A stretch of DNA of 64,000 nt from Bradyrhizobium sp. AUGA SZCCT0283 (GTDB lineage: Bacteria > Pseudomonadota > Alphaproteobacteria > Rhizobiales > Xanthobacteraceae), in NCBI RefSeq assembly GCF_018130385.1, contig NZ_JAFCLU010000030.1:1-64000 (forward strand). The letters run 5' to 3'. A model generated the notes under the pieces. That model was given only the letters and a program-made list of their open reading frames with translations. It did no database searches and was not told the origin of the DNA. Below, one piece after another: positions 61,214 to 64,000 of this stretch. The first letter of the stretch is position 1; each line of letters begins with the position of its first letter. Made by a program: the position numbers and the translations under genes.

Positions 61214-62206
61214 CTACTTCACCAACCAACCCTGTTCGCCGGCCACCTGCTTCACGTGTTCGAGGTCCTGCTTGATGAAATCGTCGAACGCAGCGCCCGT
61301 CAGGAAGGTGTCAACCTGCGAGGTCTTCTCGATGTAGTCCTTCCATTCGGACGTCGCCTGCACCTTCTTCATGAGATCGACGTAGAAGGCCGCCTGCTCC
61401 GCGCTGACCTTGCCCGGCAGCCACACCGTCCGCGGCTGCTCATATTGCGAAATCGCCAGCCCCTGCTCGACGCAGGTCGGCACGTCGCTCCAGCCTTCGG
61501 TTGCCGTGACCTTCGGCCCCTTCGGCAACCGCTTCGGGCTGAAGGCACAGAGCGGGCGCTGGGTACTGCCGCGCCACTGCCCAAGGCTCTCGGAGGGATT
61601 GTTGACGTGCGCATCGATATGGCCGCCGGCCAGCTGCACGGCGGCCTCGGCGCCGCTCTTGAATGGGATGTAGGTGAATTTGACGCGCGCCGCCTTCTCG
61701 ATCATCCGCGTCAAGACCTCGTCGGTGTCCTTGGACTGCGCGCCGCCCATTTTGAACTCGGTCGCGGCGGCCGCCTTGAGAAAGTCGCCCGCCGTCTTGA
61801 AGGGCGCGTCCTGTTTCACCCACAGCAGGAATTCGTCCTGCGCCATGGCGGCGATCGGGGTGAGATCGGTGTAGTTGAAGGCGACCTTGGAGACGAGCGG
61901 TTGCTGCCACGCGTTCGAGGTGCCGAAGATCACCTTGTAGGGATCGCCGGCGGACGCCTTGCCGTAGACATAGCCTTCCGCCCCGCTGCCGCCGCCCTTG
62001 TTGACGACCACGACCGGCTGATCGGTCAATTTGTATTTGGTGACGATGCCCTGGACAGCGCGCGCGAGATTGTCGGTGCCGCCGCCCGGCCCCGCGGTTG
62101 CGACGAACTCGATCGGCTTCTGCGGCTGCCAGGCCGCGGCGGCCGGAATCGCGCCCGCGAGCATAAACGCTGTCGTGGACAGCAGGAGTTTTGCAGTGAT
62201 CTTCAT
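61214..62206 (-). CDS. tctC: Tripartite tricarboxylate transporter binding protein TctC
   Basis: 330 residues. A signal peptide (LLSTTAFMLAGAIPAAAA) is followed by the Bug-family fold: KPIEFVATAGPGGGTDNLAR, PVVVVNKGGGSGAEGYVYG and YTDLTPIAAMAQDEFLLWV. Its specificity is not readable from sequence; related proteins bind di- and tricarboxylates, aromatics or amides. Confidence 0.94.
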   Translation of the reverse strand: MKITAKLLLSTTAFMLAGAIPAAAAWQPQKPIEFVATAGPGGGTDNLARAVQGIVTKYKLTDQPVVVVNKGGGSGAEGYVYGKASAGDPYKVIFGTSNAWQQPLVSKVAFNYTDLTPIAAMAQDEFLLWVKQDAPFKTAGDFLKAAAATEFKMGGAQSKDTDEVLTRMIEKAARVKFTYIPFKSGAEAAVQLAGGHIDAHVNNPSESLGQWRGSTQRPLCAFSPKRLPKGPKVTATEGWSDVPTCVEQGLAISQYEQPRTVWLPGKVSAEQAAFYVDLMKKVQATSEWKDYIEKTSQVDTFLTGAAFDDFIKQDLEHVKQVAGEQGWLVK

Positions 62207-62256
62207 GGTTTCCTCCGGGTAGGCGTTTTTTGTTCCTTTGGATTTTCGTCTTCTCG

Positions 62257-63510
62257 TCAGGCGACCTGCTCCTTGCGGCCGGCCGGGGCGGCAACGACCG
62301 CGCCCTCCCGCTCGAACGCGTCGATCTGCGCCTGGTCAAAACCATGTTCGCGCAGCACCTCGCGCGTATGCTCGCCATAGACGGGCGCGCCCGAACGCAC
62401 CTTGCCGGGCGTCGCCGAGAATTTGACCGGTAGCCCGATCGTCTTCACTGGTCCGAGCGTCGAATGTTCGACCTCGACCACCATGTCGCGCGCCAGCGTC
62501 TGCGGATCGCTCAGCGCTTCCAGCATGTCGTGAACGGGGCCGCAGGGCACGCCCTTCTCGTCAAGTGCCGCCAGCCAATGCGCCCGCGTCTGTTTCCGGA
62601 AGCGGACGCTCAGTTCGGTTTCGAGTTCCTTCAAATGCGCCATACGGTCGGAGCCGTTGACGAAGCGCGGGTCGGAGGCCAGTTTCAGCGCATCGAGCGC
62701 TTCCAGCATCAACAGCCAATGCTTCTTGTTGGCGCCGCCTACCACGAGCCAGCCGTCGGATGCTTCGAACGCCTGATACGGCGCGTTGAGCGGATGGGCC
62801 GAGCCCATCGCGCGCGGCGCCACATTGCTGGCGAGCGCAATCGTCGACTGCCAATAGGTCTGCACCAGCGCCGCCTCGTAGAGCGATGTCTCCACCCATT
62901 GCCCTTCACCGGTCTTGAGCCGGTGCGAATAGGCGGCAAGGATGCCCATGCTGGCCAACAGTCCGGCTGTGATATCGGACAGCGGCGGACCGCATTTCAC
63001 CGGCGGGCCGTCCGGCCGTTCGCCTGTAAAACTCATGATGCCGCTCATCGCCTGGGCGACCAGATCGAAGCCACGGCGATGCCGGTACGGGCCGGTGCGG
63101 CCGAAACCGGACAACGAGCAATAGATCAGCGCCGGAAAATCCCTGTGCAGTTCCTCATAACCGAAGCCGAGCCGCTCCATCGCGCCCGGCGCGAAATTCT
63201 CGACCAGAACGTCGGCGCCGGCGATCAGCCGCCGCAGCACTTCCTTGCCGCCTGCGGTCTTCAGGTCGAGCACTATGCCGCGCTTGTTGCGGTTCATCAT
63301 CAGGAAGGAAGCCGCCTCGTCGCCGATCTTCGGCGGCACCGAATGCCGCGTGTCGTCGCCATTCGGCCATTTCTCGATCTTGATGACGTCAGCGCCCATG
63401 TCGGCGAGCATCAGGGTGCAGGTCGGCCCCGCCATCACATGGGTGAGATCGATGACCTTGAGGCCGGCGAGCGGTCCCGAACGCTGTGTCTTGTCGTTTT
63501 GAACGGACAT
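62257..63510 (-). CDS. Class III CoA-transferase (CaiB/BaiF family)
   Basis: 417 residues. Marks are LAGLKVIDLTHVMAGPTCTL at the start, ADVLVENFAPGAMERLGFGY, and the Asp nucleophile in HRRGFDLVAQAMSGIMSFTG. Such enzymes move CoA between carboxylic acids, for example succinyl-CoA to the substrate. Placed between a hydratase and a carboxylate importer, it probably activates the imported acid. It is followed 50 bases later by tctC. Confidence 0.93.
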   Translation of the reverse strand: MSVQNDKTQRSGPLAGLKVIDLTHVMAGPTCTLMLADMGADVIKIEKWPNGDDTRHSVPPKIGDEAASFLMMNRNKRGIVLDLKTAGGKEVLRRLIAGADVLVENFAPGAMERLGFGYEELHRDFPALIYCSLSGFGRTGPYRHRRGFDLVAQAMSGIMSFTGERPDGPPVKCGPPLSDITAGLLASMGILAAYSHRLKTGEGQWVETSLYEAALVQTYWQSTIALASNVAPRAMGSAHPLNAPYQAFEASDGWLVVGGANKKHWLLMLEALDALKLASDPRFVNGSDRMAHLKELETELSVRFRKQTRAHWLAALDEKGVPCGPVHDMLEALSDPQTLARDMVVEVEHSTLGPVKTIGLPVKFSATPGKVRSGAPVYGEHTREVLREHGFDQAQIDAFEREGAVVAAPAGRKEQVA

Positions 63511-63519
63511 TAAGGGCCC

Positions 63520-64000
63520 CTACTGACCGCGCCATTGCGGCGCGCGCTTGGTGAGAAACGCGTCGAGCCCTTCACGGAAATCCCGGCTGGTGTAGCACAT
63601 CAGGATGAGGTCTTCGCCCTCCTCGCGCGTCAGCCGCTTCTGCAACCGGGCGACCGCCTGCTTGGTCGCGCTCAGCGTCAGCGGCGCGTTGCCGGCAACG
63701 AGCCTTGCGATCTCATCGGCGCGCGTGTCGAGCGTGGCCAGATCATCGACGACTTCCGTGAGCAGGCCCACGGAGGCCGCTTCCCCGGCTTCGACAAGAC
63801 GTGCGGTAAAGATCAGATCCTTGACGCGCGCCGGACCGATCAACGCGGTAATGCGGCCGACATTCGACATCGACAGGCAATTGCCGAGCGTGCGCGCGAT
63901 CGGAAAGCCCATCCGCGTGCTCCTGGTGCCGATGCGCAGGTCGCAGGCGGCCGCGATCCCCGCGCCGCCGCCGGTGCAGGCGCCGTTGATGGCGGCAATG
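63520..64000 (-). CDS. Enoyl-CoA hydratase/isomerase family protein, cut by window end
   Basis: Only the C-terminal part is inside; the N-terminus lies beyond base 64000. The visible start IAAINGACTGGGAGIAAACD is the crotonase oxyanion-hole motif, followed by CDLRIGTRSTRMGFPIART, and the end is FREGLDAFLTKRAPQW. It precedes the CoA-transferase by 9 bases and is therefore in the same operon. Substrate unknown. Confidence 0.92.
   Translation of the reverse strand, partial: IAAINGACTGGGAGIAAACDLRIGTRSTRMGFPIARTLGNCLSMSNVGRITALIGPARVKDLIFTARLVEAGEAASVGLLTEVVDDLATLDTRADEIARLVAGNAPLTLSATKQAVARLQKRLTREEGEDLILMCYTSRDFREGLDAFLTKRAPQWRGQ

Overview
The window looks like chromosomal DNA of a Bradyrhizobium-type alphaproteobacterium (Nitrobacteraceae). 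It is GC-rich. It carries the alphaproteobacterial block dusB(nifR3)-ntrB-ntrC-ntrY-ntrX-hfq-hflX, facing ispDF-cinA. It also has popZ, the aapJQMP amino-acid importer, and several kinds of long intergenic palindrome that I recognise from memory as typical of Bradyrhizobium. The genus call is inference, since no rRNA is present.

Layout. 1-1048: a nearly complete IS630-family element whose transposase is split over an A8 tract. 1127-10630 (minus strand): the nitrogen-control block with hfq and hflX. 10885-12687 (plus): isoprenoid ispDF and cinA. 12696-16540 (minus): a thiamine-diphosphate enzyme, a RatA/COQ10 START protein, a P-loop kinase-like protein and lipA, which is interrupted by a frameshift. 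16718-18184: a 3-methyladenine glycosylase followed by about 860 bases of non-coding palindromic repeats. 18185-21572: a hybrid histidine kinase with an ethylene-receptor-like membrane domain, a broken ABC-transporter stub and an M20 peptidase. 21876-24470: an AlgX/AlgI-type O-acetylation pair. 24697-31211 (minus): valS, popZ, a TolC-type channel and a Pcm-family methyltransferase. 31358-37749: two tRNAs (Asn, Cys), a PEP-CTERM surface protein, a TetR regulator with two operator-like palindromes and a divergent two-gene operon, several small proteins and a TapT-like enzyme. 37784-46937 (minus): a four-gene tripartite RND efflux operon with two inner-membrane pumps. 47352-50828 (plus): a flavoprotein / DUF1365 / cyclopropane-fatty-acid-synthase-type lipid-modifying trio. 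50918-58144: cysK, aapJQMP and metC. 58154-64000 (minus): a six-gene operon joining a tripartite tricarboxylate transporter to a CoA-transferase, an enoyl-CoA hydratase (cut by the window end) and a divergent PdxA-like dehydrogenase.

How the parts fit. The ntr genes, with Hfq, form the nitrogen-status circuit. aapJQMP is a common target of such control and lies here between two sulfur-amino-acid enzymes. Envelope functions are prominent: RND efflux, TolC, O-acetylation, PEP-CTERM and membrane-lipid methylation. I see no CRISPR array, phage or obvious defence island. The most unusual items are the ethylene-receptor-like sensor that keeps Asp25 and Cys65 but has Arg at position 69, the lipA frameshift, the paired TetR operators, an enlarged AapM permease, a frameshifted SANT/Myb-like small gene, and the dense set of palindromic repeat families at gene ends.
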